Below, one piece after another: positions 8,645-16,263 of a stretch of DNA of 64,000 bases. The position numbers were made by a program, and so were the translations under genes. Under the pieces are notes generated by a model. The model was not told where the DNA came from. It saw only the letters and a list, made by a program, of their open reading frames with translations, and did no database searches. How positions within the stretch are numbered: the stretch's first letter is position 1; the number at the start of each line of letters is the position of its first letter. This DNA comes from DATBLE01 sp963775695. Lineage in GTDB: Bacteria; Actinomycetota; Thermoleophilia; Gaiellales; Gaiellaceae. Location of the stretch: NCBI GenBank assembly GCA_963775695.1, contig CAVZJU010000001.1, positions 372,001 to 436,000 on the forward strand, given 5' to 3'.

Positions 8645-9216
8645 TCCTGCCCGATGGGACCGAGCGACCGCTCGCGCCCGAGTTCGCGGTCGGCCGGGCC
8701 GAGGACAACGACCTGACGATCGAGAGGCCAACGGTCAGCCGGCACCACCTGGTCGTCAGCGAGGAAGGCGACCGGTGGTTCGTCGAAGACCGCGGCAGCT
8801 TCAACGGCACCTTCCTGAACGGTTCGCGGATCCAGGCTGGCTCGAAGGTCCCCCTGCGGCACGGCGACCGGATCGGCCTGGGCGCGGAGAGCGTCGTCTT
8901 CTCTGCGCCCGGCTCGCTCATCGACCCCGAAGTGACCACCGCTCTGCAGGCGGGGCCGCCGGCGCTGACCCGGCCGCTCTCGCCGTTCCAGCGTCAGGTG
9001 GTCGAGGCGCTCTGTGCCGGCTGGCTCGCCGGCGGCTCGCTGGACGACCTGCCGACGAACGAGGAGATCGCCGCGCGGCTCGGAACGCCCGGCGCCACTG
9101 AGACGGTGAAGGCGGCTCTTCGTCGCGCCTACGCGAAAGCCGGCCTGACCGAGGGGTCGCCGTACGCGAAGCGGCGCGCCCTCTGCAAGATCGCCAGGCA
9201 ACGTGGCTGGGTCTGA
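8623..9216 (+). CDS. FHA-domain protein with C-terminal helix-turn-helix
   Basis: Residues about 1-90 form a forkhead-associated domain with the phosphothreonine-binding motifs GRAEDNDL, SRHH and GSFNGTFLNG. The C-terminal part (about 115-197) is a predicted helix-turn-helix domain (LSPFQRQVVEAL, then NEEIAARLG and a recognition helix), as in actinobacterial FHA-LuxR-like regulators. FHA domains read Ser/Thr kinase phosphorylation, so this is probably a phospho-dependent transcription regulator. GTG 8623 overlaps the end of the MMPL gene by 22 bases, which ties the two genes together. No kinase is encoded nearby. Confidence 0.8.
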   Translation: MAESASLILPDGTERPLAPEFAVGRAEDNDLTIERPTVSRHHLVVSEEGDRWFVEDRGSFNGTFLNGSRIQAGSKVPLRHGDRIGLGAESVVFSAPGSLIDPEVTTALQAGPPALTRPLSPFQRQVVEALCAGWLAGGSLDDLPTNEEIAARLGTPGATETVKAALRRAYAKAGLTEGSPYAKRRALCKIARQRGWV

Positions 9217-9332
9217 ACGGAGGTCGCCGCCGCGACGACAGCGCTGTACAACGAGGGACGGGTCGTTCCGGATGCGGTCGCCGAGTTTCGACCGACCCCG
9301 GCGTTGGCTGCTGGCCCGTCAGTAGAGCGCGC

Positions 9333-10313
9333 TCAGACCTGCTCGAGCTTGAGCAGGACGTCGTTCTCCAGTACCGGGAAGACATGGGCCGTCGTAAGCA
9401 GCACGCCGTCTCCCGCGCCGACCCACTCGTAATCCCGCTTCTCCGCGGCGCAGCCGTCGATGTAGACGGCATCGAAGCGCGCGAGCCTCGTGTGATCGAG
9501 GGACAGCGGCCCCATCGGTCTCTCGACGATCCACTCCGCGCGGCTGCCGGTCAGTTCCACTCCGTCAGGCGCCGTCTTGGTGAAAAACACCGCACAGCCC
9601 TCGTTCTGGTTGGTCAGGAAGAACTCTGCCTCGGTCGCCGACTCCATGCGAATCCAGCAGCAGATGACGTCCCCCTCCGAGACGGGGAAGTTCGTGATCG
9701 CGACCGGGGGATCCGGTCTCCACGCCCACCACACCCACGAGAACCGCGTCGGCGTGCCGTAGAAGACGTACGGCGAGTCGGGCTCGACCATCCCCACCGT
9801 CGTCCCGGCCTGCAGGATTTGGGCGACGATCTCGCCGTCCAGAGCACCCGGCGCCTCCAGCTCGATCCGCCCGGGGTCGGCGGGAGGACGATCGCGGCCG
9901 CCGTCCATCCCGAGCCAGATCGTGACCTCCTGGCGCCCGAGTCCGGCCGGGTAGGGGCGCGGAACCGTCCACTGTCCCTGCACCGCCCTCACCGACTCGC
10001 CGCCGGAGAGGACGACGACGCTGCCCGCCCAGCGGTCGGTGTTCGTCGGAACAGCCGATCGCACGGGCTCCGGCAGGACCGCGAACTCAGGCCTGATCAG
10101 CCTGAGCGGCGGCGAGACCATCCTGACCCACCACCGGTAGAGCTCCGTCTGGCCCACCGGGTCGGGACGGTCGGGATACCCGTACGCCAGCAGGTCGTGC
10201 GTTGCCGCCCGCAGCGGGTCGAAGCCCGCCGGCGGCGGCTCGAACGGGCGCACCCCGAGCGCCGCGTAGCTCTCGGCGAGCCGGTCCGGCGGATTCGGCG
10301 CGTCGGCGAGCAT
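9333..10313 (-). CDS. G1-family (eqolisin) glutamic peptidase homologue
   Basis: The region from about residue 95 matches the eqolisin/scytalidoglutamic peptidase fold: VQGQWTVPRPYP supplies the expected catalytic Gln, WLGMDGG is the family landmark, and SRAEWIVERP carries the catalytic Glu. These acid peptidases are best known from fungi; bacterial relatives are known but sparse. The N-terminal 90 residues contain GYPDRPDP and a Trp-rich stretch seen in larger family members. I see no clear signal peptide, which is odd for a family that is normally secreted. ATG 10313 is preferred over GTG 10316 because AGGGGTG precedes it. Confidence 0.75.
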   Translation of the reverse strand: MLADAPNPPDRLAESYAALGVRPFEPPPAGFDPLRAATHDLLAYGYPDRPDPVGQTELYRWWVRMVSPPLRLIRPEFAVLPEPVRSAVPTNTDRWAGSVVVLSGGESVRAVQGQWTVPRPYPAGLGRQEVTIWLGMDGGRDRPPADPGRIELEAPGALDGEIVAQILQAGTTVGMVEPDSPYVFYGTPTRFSWVWWAWRPDPPVAITNFPVSEGDVICCWIRMESATEAEFFLTNQNEGCAVFFTKTAPDGVELTGSRAEWIVERPMGPLSLDHTRLARFDAVYIDGCAAEKRDYEWVGAGDGVLLTTAHVFPVLENDVLLKLEQV

Positions 10314-10362
10314 CACTCATCACCCCTACCACAGCCTGATTCCGCCACCTGGAACACTCCTC

Positions 10363-10704
10363 TCAGCGATACCTAACCAGGACGTCCGTAAAGACGATCT
10401 TGATCTGCTCGGCCGGTTTCTCGGAGCCCTTGCCCTTGCTGTTCTTGGCTACGAAGCTCACGCACTCGCCATGGTTCGCAGCCACGATGAACGCGCCCTT
10501 TTCATCGGACCCGTTGGTCAGATCGCCAAAATCCGGCGCGAATTTCTCCGCGCTGCCGACCACCTCGTAGTAGTCGACCTGCGGGCCCTGAAGGCACATG
10601 TGCGCTGCGTCGGAGGAGGCGGAATCCGCGCTCGCCCCCGCCGAGGCCCAGAGTGTTCCGGCTACCGCAACGGAGAGGCCGGCAACCAGGCTCAGAAGCT
10701 TCAT
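10363..10704 (-). CDS. Small secreted protein of unknown function
   Basis: The 113-residue product starts with a textbook signal peptide (MKLLSLVAGLSVAVAG, cleavage near ASA at residue 25). The mature part is about 88 residues with two cysteines (in AAHMCLQ and HGECVSF) that could form a disulfide. The start is supported by AAAGAGGTGG at the right distance. Nothing in the mature part matches a family I recognise. It lies behind the G1 peptidase gene on the same strand, 50 bases upstream of it, so a shared transcript is possible. Confidence 0.7.
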   Translation of the reverse strand: MKLLSLVAGLSVAVAGTLWASAGASADSASSDAAHMCLQGPQVDYYEVVGSAEKFAPDFGDLTNGSDEKGAFIVAANHGECVSFVAKNSKGKGSEKPAEQIKIVFTDVLVRYR

Positions 10705-11042
10705 GATCCACCTCTTTCCGGTGCCTGCCTTCTGATCAACGCGAAACCTGCTCCCGCCGCCCTGCCTTTGGCTCGTACGGCGCGGCCCCTTGACTGTAGG
10801 AGCAGGTGGGTCGAAACGGCATCGGTAGCACTGCCCATCTTGCAGGCCGGCGGTACCGATCTTGGTTGACGAGGCGACCGCGACGGCTTCGCTACCGCCG
10901 GGCAGGTCCCGGCCGCCCGCGCCGGGAGCGATTCTGGCTTTGGGCCGGAATCGGTACGAGCAGGGGCATGCGTGTGCTCACGTCGGACGACTGATACTGA
11001 AGGGAAGACGGCTGCTTCCCGGCGAAGCGAGCGGAGCGAGCA
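10705..11042. other. Intergenic stretch without a recognisable gene
   Basis: No ORF here has coding character. A weak hairpin, GGGAAG/CTTCCC around 11003-11021, lies behind the 3' end of the PfpI gene and could end its transcript. Inverted copies of GTACCGAT lie about 95 bases apart (around 10855 and 10951) without other support. Confidence 0.4.
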
Positions 11043-11627
11043 TCAGACCGGTGGCTCCGGGTCGTACTGGATGTAGCGGCGGACGTCCCGGGCCCGCTCG
11101 ACCGAGTGGAGCCGCGCGACGAGATGGAGGGCCATGTCGATGCCCGCCGAGACACCGGCCGCCGTGACCACCTCGCCCGAGTCGACGAAGCGGTCGTCGC
11201 CCCTGACGTCGATGTCGCGCCCCAGCGAGCCCAGCAGGTCGAGCTGGGCCCAGTGGGTGGTGGCCGGGCGGCCGTCGAGCAGGCCGGCGTCGGCGTAGAC
11301 GAGCGAGCCGGTGCAGACGCTCGTCATCAGCGTCCCGTCGCGCGTGAGGCCGCGGATGCGGTCGCGGATCGCCTCGTCCCCGAGCTGGAGTCGCGTGCCC
11401 ATGCCGCCGGGGTAGACGAGCACGTCTAGCCGTCCTGCCGTCTCCCACGTGGCGTCGGCGAGGACGCGCAGACCCTTGGCGCAGCGAACCGGCTCGAGCG
11501 CGTCGGCGACGGTGAACACCTCGACGCCGTCCTCGGGCCACTGGGTCGCCCACGCCGCGAGCACCTCCCACGGCCCGGCAAAGTCGAGCTCCTCGGCGTC
11601 TTCGAAGAGTGCGATCCCGATCCGCAT
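11043..11627 (-). CDS. DJ-1/PfpI-family protein
   Basis: The 194-residue protein has the DJ-1/PfpI (class I glutamine-amidotransferase-like) fold: LVYPGGMG, and the nucleophile elbow SVCTGSLVYADAGLLDGRPATTHW with the reactive cysteine. The exact string CTGSLVYADAGLL and the following ThrThrHisTrp are typical of the isonitrile-hydratase-like and GlxA N-terminal subgroup. There is no C-terminal AraC domain, so it is an enzyme rather than a regulator. ATG 11627 begins MRIGIALFEDAEELDF, the normal N terminus. It is divergent from rmlA with only 19 bases between the starts. Confidence 0.85.
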   Translation of the reverse strand: MRIGIALFEDAEELDFAGPWEVLAAWATQWPEDGVEVFTVADALEPVRCAKGLRVLADATWETAGRLDVLVYPGGMGTRLQLGDEAIRDRIRGLTRDGTLMTSVCTGSLVYADAGLLDGRPATTHWAQLDLLGSLGRDIDVRGDDRFVDSGEVVTAAGVSAGIDMALHLVARLHSVERARDVRRYIQYDPEPPV

Positions 11628-11632
11628 GGCTG

Positions 11633-11638
11633 TAGCAT
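11633..11638 (+). promoter_or_regulatory. Leaderless -10 box of rmlA
   Basis: TAGCAT ends eight bases before the GTG start of rmlA, in the 19-base gap between the divergent PfpI and rmlA genes. Confidence 0.5.
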
Positions 11639-11646
11639 CGCATCCC

Positions 11647-12390
11647 GTGAAAGGAGTGATCCTCGCGGGCGGCACCGGGTCGCGGCTCTATCCCCTCACG
11701 CGGATCACGAACAAGCACCTTCTGCCCCTCGACGACCGGCCGATGGTCTCGTACGCGATCGAGGCGCTCGTGCGGGCCGGAATCGCCGAGCTGATGCTGG
11801 TCACCGGCGGGACGCATGCAGGCGAGTTCTTCCGGCTGCTCGGGAACGGCCATGAGCACGGCATCGACAAGCTGCTGTACGCCTATCAGGAGAAGCCCGG
11901 CGGGATCGCGGAGGCGCTCGGCCTGGCCGAGCGGTTCGTCGACCGCGACCGCGTGTGCGTGATGCTTGCCGACAACGTGGTGGAGCGGTCGTTCCGACCC
12001 TCCGCCGAGCGGTTCGCCGCGCAGGAGCGCGGCGCGCGCGTCCTGCTCTCGCGCGAGTACGACTCGGAGCACCTGCGGCACCTCGGCGTGCCCGAGTTGG
12101 ACGGCGACGGCCGGATCGCCCGAATCGTCGAAAAGCCCGACCAGCCGCCGAGTGAATACGCGGTCACCGGGATCTACTTCTACGACGAGACCGTCTGGGA
12201 CGTGCTGCCGACGCTCGTACCCTCCGGCCGGGGCGAGCTCGAGATCACCGACGTGAACAACTGGTACGTCGGCCAAGGGACGATGGAGTACGACGTTCTC
12301 GAGGGCTTCTGGGGCGACGCCGGCGAATCGATCGACGCCTACTACGTGGTCAACGACTTCGTCCGCTCCGGCGGCGCGAACCACGACTAG
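11647..12390 (+). CDS. rmlA: Glucose-1-phosphate thymidylyltransferase (RmlA)
   Basis: RmlA joins glucose-1-phosphate to dTTP, the first step of dTDP-L-rhamnose synthesis. The N-terminal nucleotide-binding signature is LAGGTGSRLYPLT followed by NKHLLPL; EKP and the metal-binding GDAG motif are present near residues 160 and 225. At 247 residues it is shorter than the 290-residue E. coli RmlA, lacking the C-terminal helices, as in the short actinobacterial and archaeal forms. GTG 11647 is preferred because the protein then begins VKGVILAGG. rmlC, rmlD and rmlB follow. Confidence 0.92.
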   Translation: MKGVILAGGTGSRLYPLTRITNKHLLPLDDRPMVSYAIEALVRAGIAELMLVTGGTHAGEFFRLLGNGHEHGIDKLLYAYQEKPGGIAEALGLAERFVDRDRVCVMLADNVVERSFRPSAERFAAQERGARVLLSREYDSEHLRHLGVPELDGDGRIARIVEKPDQPPSEYAVTGIYFYDETVWDVLPTLVPSGRGELEITDVNNWYVGQGTMEYDVLEGFWGDAGESIDAYYVVNDFVRSGGANHD

Positions 12391-12459
12391 GTGCCCCGTC
12401 CAGCAATCCATACCGCGCCCTGGCCCGCTATCACGCGGCGCCATGCGGCGTCCTCGGTC

Positions 12460-12488
12460 GCGCCCATATCTGATTTCGATATGGGCGC
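12460..12488. terminator. Perfect hairpin between rmlA and rmlC
   Basis: An 11-bp perfect inverted repeat GCGCCCATATC/GATATGGGCGC with a seven-base loop lies in the 167-bp gap between rmlA and rmlC. No T-run follows, so it may be an attenuator, an mRNA-processing signal or a protein site rather than a classical terminator. Confidence 0.5.
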
Positions 12489-12557
12489 TCCCTGCGTCCT
12501 TGCCTGGCTTGGTGCTAGCGGCCCAGACCATCAGCAGCATCACTGGACGGCGCACTG

Positions 12558-13022
12558 ATGGTCGATGGGATCGTCAGGTTCCCGCTGCGCCGCTTCGAGG
12601 ACGAGCGGGGCTGGCTCATGGAGATCCGGCGAGAAAGCGCGTTGTCGAAGCCGACTCGCCAGACCAACGTCTCGTTCTCGCGCGCGGGCGTGATCCGCGG
12701 CCTGCACTACCACGAACGCGGCCAGGACGATCTCTTCTGCTGCCTGCGCGGAACCGCCCGCGTGGTCGTCCTCGACCGGCAGACCGACGAGGCGTTCACC
12801 GAGGACATCGGCGACGAGAACCCCGTTGCGCTCTACATCCCGGGTCGCCATGCGCACGGCTTCGAGGCGCTCACCGATCTCGTCTTCTGTTACCACGTGA
12901 CCGAGGAGTACGACCCGGATGATCCCGACGAGCACGGGATCCCCTGGGACGACCCCCGAGTCAGGCACCTCTGGAGCAACTCATCGCCGATCCTGTCCGA
13001 GAGAGATACGCGCGGGTCCTGA
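12558..13022 (+). CDS. rmlC: dTDP-4-dehydrorhamnose 3,5-epimerase-like protein (RmlC)
   Basis: The protein is a cupin of the RmlC family; it shows the RGLHYH motif (residues 48-53), the following DDLFCCLRGTARVVVLD strand and the PGRHAHGF motif with the catalytic histidine region. RmlC epimerises C3 and C5 of dTDP-4-dehydro-6-deoxyglucose. It is 154 residues, about 25 short of the usual length, missing part of the C-terminal region. The next gene's frame starts at the stop codon without an ATG or GTG (see rmlD). Confidence 0.88.
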   Translation: MVDGIVRFPLRRFEDERGWLMEIRRESALSKPTRQTNVSFSRAGVIRGLHYHERGQDDLFCCLRGTARVVVLDRQTDEAFTEDIGDENPVALYIPGRHAHGFEALTDLVFCYHVTEEYDPDDPDEHGIPWDDPRVRHLWSNSSPILSERDTRGS

Positions 13023-13822
13023 TCACGGGCGCCCACGGGCAGCTCGGCACCGCGCTCGTCGAGGTGTTTCCGGAGGCGCACGCGCTCGGCCGGCTCGAGC
13101 TGGATGTCGTCCGGGAGGTGCCGGAGGCCTACGACCTCGTGCTGCATGCGGCTGCGTGGACGAACGTCGACGGAGCGGAGTCCGAGCAGGGCGCGGCCGA
13201 GGACGTGAACGTCGCGGGGACGCGGAACGTCGTCGCCGGCGGCGCGCCCGTCGTCTACTTCTCCACCGACTACGTGTTCGACGGGGGGAAGGGGGATCCG
13301 TACGTCGAGTCGGACGAGCCGAATCCGCTGTCCGTCTACGGCCAGACGAAGCTGGCCGGCGAGCGCGAGGTGCGCGACGGCTGGATCGTGCGCTCGTCGT
13401 GGCTGTTCGGCTGGACCGGGCACAACTTCGTCCGGACGATGCTCCGCCTCGGCGCCGAGCGCGACGAGGTGGCGGTCGTGGACGACCAGCGCGGCTGCCC
13501 CACATTCGTCGGGCACCTCGCCGAGGCGACCCGTGTCGTGCTCGAGCGGCCGTCGGGCATCTACCACGTCGCCGCCGACGGCGACTGCACCTGGGCCGAC
13601 TTCGCCGAGGCGATCTTCGAGGAGGCCGGTCTCGGCTGCCGGGTCCGTCGGATCACGTCCGCGGAGTACGGCGCGCCCGCGCCTCGGCCGGCGTACTCGG
13701 TGCTCCGCTCGGAGCGGGGAGCGCCGACCCTGCCGCACTGGCGGGCCGGCCTGCGCGACTGCCTCGAACGGCTCGGCTGTCCACAACCAATGCCTGGCAC
13801 CGAACGTGTGACGGAAGCGTGA
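13019..13822 (+). CDS. rmlD: dTDP-4-dehydrorhamnose reductase (RmlD), probable CTG start
   Basis: RmlD reduces dTDP-4-dehydrorhamnose to dTDP-L-rhamnose. The Rossmann motif LITGAHGQLG opens the protein, STDYVFDG lies near residue 82 and the catalytic YGQTK follows. The reading frame is open from 12923 but contains no ATG, GTG or TTG before GTG 13064, which lies after the dinucleotide-binding loop and would destroy the enzyme. CTG 13019 overlaps the rmlC stop as CTGA, the same geometry as the ATGA and GTGA overlaps elsewhere in the window, and follows GAGAGA. I therefore place the start there. Alternatives are a -1 frameshift from rmlC or a sequence error. Confidence 0.82.
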   Translation: MITGAHGQLGTALVEVFPEAHALGRLELDVVREVPEAYDLVLHAAAWTNVDGAESEQGAAEDVNVAGTRNVVAGGAPVVYFSTDYVFDGGKGDPYVESDEPNPLSVYGQTKLAGEREVRDGWIVRSSWLFGWTGHNFVRTMLRLGAERDEVAVVDDQRGCPTFVGHLAEATRVVLERPSGIYHVAADGDCTWADFAEAIFEEAGLGCRVRRITSAEYGAPAPRPAYSVLRSERGAPTLPHWRAGLRDCLERLGCPQPMPGTERVTEA

Positions 13823-13834
13823 CGATTCCTCCAC

Positions 13835-13840
13835 TACGCT
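13835..13840 (+). promoter_or_regulatory. Leaderless -10 box of rmlB
   Basis: TACGCT ends seven bases before the rmlB ATG, suggesting an internal promoter in the rml cluster that gives rmlB a leaderless message. Confidence 0.5.
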
Positions 13841-13847
13841 TGGTCAC

Positions 13848-14834
13848 ATGAAGGTGCTCGTCACCGGTGGGGCCGGGTTCATCGGCTCCCACTTCGCGAA
13901 GCGCCTGGCGGCGGCCGGCGACGAGGTCGTCGTCCTCGACAAGCTGACCTACTCCGGCAACAGGGCGAATCTCGACGGCGCCGACATCGAGTTCGTGGTC
14001 GGTGACATCTGTGACGCCGACGCTGTCGCCAAGGCTGGGGCCGGCTGCGAGGCGGTCGTCAACTTCGCCGCCGAGACGCATGTCGACCGCTCCATCCTCG
14101 GCGCGGCGGAGTTCATCGAGACCGACGTCCACGGGACGTACGTGTTGCTCGGCTGGGCGCGTGACGCGGGCGTACGGCTCGTGCAGGTCTCCACCGACGA
14201 GGTGTACGGCGACATCCCCGAGGGGCAGCACTCGGTCGAGACCGACCCGCTGCGACCCTCGAGCCCGTACGCGGCGTCGAAGGCCGGCGGCGACCTGCAG
14301 GTGCTCGCGGCCGTTCGCACCTTCGGCGTCGACGCGTGCATCACCCGCGCCGCCAACACCTACGGGCCGAACCAGTACCCGGAGAAGATCATCCCGCTGT
14401 TCGTGACGAACGCGCTCGACGGCGAGCCCCTGCCGGTCTACGGCGACGGCCGCCAGCGGCGCGAGTGGCTGCACACCGAGGACCACTGCGCTGCGGTCGA
14501 GCTCGTTTTCCGGGAGGGGAAGAGCGGCGAGATCTACAACGTCGGCGGCGAGGAGCTCGAGAACATCGACGTCACCCACCGCATCCTCGAGCTGACCGGG
14601 GCGGGCGAGGACCTGATCCGTCACGTCGACGATCGGGCCGGCCACGACCGGCGCTACTCCCTCGACGATTCGAAGCTCCGCGGTCTCGGCTGGTCGACGC
14701 AGCACTCCTTCGGCGAGACCGGGCTGGCCGAGACGGTCGCGTGGTATCGCGACAACAGGGCCTGGTGGGAGCCGATCAAGAGCGGCGAGTACCGGCGCTA
14801 CTACGAGCAGCAGTACAGCGCGCGCCTCGGTTAA
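13848..14834 (+). CDS. rmlB: dTDP-glucose 4,6-dehydratase (RmlB)
   Basis: RmlB is an extended short-chain dehydrogenase that turns dTDP-glucose into dTDP-4-keto-6-deoxyglucose. The 328-residue product shows the NAD-binding GGAGFIGSHF motif at residues 7-16, the family motif AAETHVDRSI, the Thr-Asp-Glu active-site segment STDEVYGD, and the catalytic YAASK. RQRREWLH is the usual substrate-binding motif. All expected residues are present and the length is normal. It completes the four-gene dTDP-rhamnose set in this cluster. Confidence 0.95.
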   Translation: MKVLVTGGAGFIGSHFAKRLAAAGDEVVVLDKLTYSGNRANLDGADIEFVVGDICDADAVAKAGAGCEAVVNFAAETHVDRSILGAAEFIETDVHGTYVLLGWARDAGVRLVQVSTDEVYGDIPEGQHSVETDPLRPSSPYAASKAGGDLQVLAAVRTFGVDACITRAANTYGPNQYPEKIIPLFVTNALDGEPLPVYGDGRQRREWLHTEDHCAAVELVFREGKSGEIYNVGGEELENIDVTHRILELTGAGEDLIRHVDDRAGHDRRYSLDDSKLRGLGWSTQHSFGETGLAETVAWYRDNRAWWEPIKSGEYRRYYEQQYSARLG

Positions 14835-14892
14835 ATCCCTGTAAACCGACACCGCAGTCAGCTAGCCTGAGGTGCCGGCTCTGCCCGCCTCT

Positions 14893-16263
14893 ATGCCCAG
14901 CCGCCGCCTCGTCCTCCTCGTCCTCCTCGCGGCCGCCCTGCTCGGCCCCGCCGGGGCCAGCCCGCAGGCGGTCAAGCCGACCACCGTCGACGTGACCACG
15001 TTCGTGATCACCGGGCACGGCTGGGGACACGGCGTCGGCATGGCCCAATGGGGGGCGTACGGCTACGCGAAGCACGGCGTCGCGTACGACAAGATCCTCG
15101 CCCACTACTACCCCGGGACATCGCTTGCGCCTGCGCCGGTGACGACGATCAAGGTCCTCCTGGTGGAGGGGGCCAAGCGGGTGGTCGTCTCCTCCCCGGC
15201 GGCGTTCGAGGTCGAGGACGCGACCGGCGTCGTTCGCAAGCTCGCGCCCGGCGAGCACGCGGTCGACCCGAGCCTCGGCGTCGTGCTGAACCCGGCCCGC
15301 CCGGCCAAGAAGCTGCCGGGGCCGCTCACCTTCGCCCCCGGAAAGAGCCCGCTCTTGCTCCGGAACCCGTACCGCGGCACCTTCACCGTGTCGTCCGACG
15401 GTAAGAACCTGACGGTCGTGAACACGGTCGGGCTCGAGGGGTACACCCGCGGGGTCGTCTCCAGCGAGATGCCGCACGATTGGCCGGTGGAGGCGGTGGA
15501 GGCGCAGGCGGTCGCGGCCCGCTCCTACGCGCTCGCCCACCGCCGCGGCGGCGCCTTCGACGTCTACAACGACACGCGCGACCAGGTCTACGGCGGCATC
15601 GCGGCCGAAACGCCCGTGGGCGACAAGGCGGTGGCCGGAACGAGACGCCAGGTGCTGCTCTACGCCGGCAAGGTCGCGAACACGTTCTTCTTCTCGAGCT
15701 CGGGCGGGCGGACAGCCGCCGTCACAGACGTCTTCACCGGCGCGAAGCCGACGCCGTACCTGGTCTCGGTCACCGACCCCTGGGACACGTACTCGCCGTA
15801 CCACAACTGGGGGCCGGTGGTGGTCACCGGTGCCGCGGCCGCCAAGCTGCTCGGCGTCGCCGGCGCCGACGCGCTCCAGCCGGTGCCCGCGAGCGGTCAC
15901 GCGAAGTCGGTCGTCGTCACCGGCCGCAACGGCGACGTCAACGTCGCCGCCTCGGACGTCCGCCGATCGCTCGGGCTGCGGTCGACGTGGATGAGCGTCG
16001 GCGTCCTGTCGCTGTCGCGCCCGGTCGGCGTTCTCGCACCGGAGTCATCGTTGACGATCAGCGGCAGGGCGACCAAGGTGCCGAAGCCGGTCCTCGAGCA
16101 GCGGCCGGCGGCGGGCGGCGCGTGGCAGCCCGGGCCGGGCCTGTCCGTGCAACCCGACGGCACCTTCTCGGTCGACGTCGCTCCCACGGAGACGATGCAG
16201 TACCGGCTCTCGTCCGGGACGATCAAGAGCGGCGTACTGCAGGTGGTGGTCGCGGCCGCATGA
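14893..16263 (+). CDS. Secreted SpoIID/LytB-domain protein
   Basis: After a signal peptide (MPSRRLVLLVLLAAALLG) the protein carries a SpoIID domain: the family string GHGWGHGVGMAQWGAYGYA appears near residue 40 and the catalytic-domain segment VVSSEMPHDWPVEAVEAQAV, followed by ARSYAL, near residue 195. SpoIID in spore formers is a lytic transglycosylase acting on denuded glycan strands; relatives in non-spore-formers act on the cell wall. The C-terminal 100 residues look like an exposed beta-sandwich. ATG 14893 is chosen because TAGCCT at 14863 would act as a -10 box too close to the alternative GTG 14872. The next gene overlaps its stop. Confidence 0.82.
   Translation: MPSRRLVLLVLLAAALLGPAGASPQAVKPTTVDVTTFVITGHGWGHGVGMAQWGAYGYAKHGVAYDKILAHYYPGTSLAPAPVTTIKVLLVEGAKRVVVSSPAAFEVEDATGVVRKLAPGEHAVDPSLGVVLNPARPAKKLPGPLTFAPGKSPLLLRNPYRGTFTVSSDGKNLTVVNTVGLEGYTRGVVSSEMPHDWPVEAVEAQAVAARSYALAHRRGGAFDVYNDTRDQVYGGIAAETPVGDKAVAGTRRQVLLYAGKVANTFFFSSSGGRTAAVTDVFTGAKPTPYLVSVTDPWDTYSPYHNWGPVVVTGAAAAKLLGVAGADALQPVPASGHAKSVVVTGRNGDVNVAASDVRRSLGLRSTWMSVGVLSLSRPVGVLAPESSLTISGRATKVPKPVLEQRPAAGGAWQPGPGLSVQPDGTFSVDVAPTETMQYRLSSGTIKSGVLQVVVAAA

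Noticed and set aside
10855..10960. Inverted GTACCGAT copies in the 10705-11042 gap as a regulatory RNA
   Set aside because: Only eight bases pair over a 95-base distance, without supporting promoter or terminator.
12923..13022. Programmed -1 frameshift that would fuse RmlC to RmlD
   Set aside because: The frame geometry would allow it, but no slippery heptamer or downstream hairpin is present at 12950-13022; CTG re-initiation explains the data more simply.
14863..14895. GTG 14872 as the start of the SpoIID-like gene
   Set aside because: TAGCCT at 14863-14868 would serve as a -10 box for a transcript beginning after this GTG; ATG 14893 gives a cleaner signal peptide.
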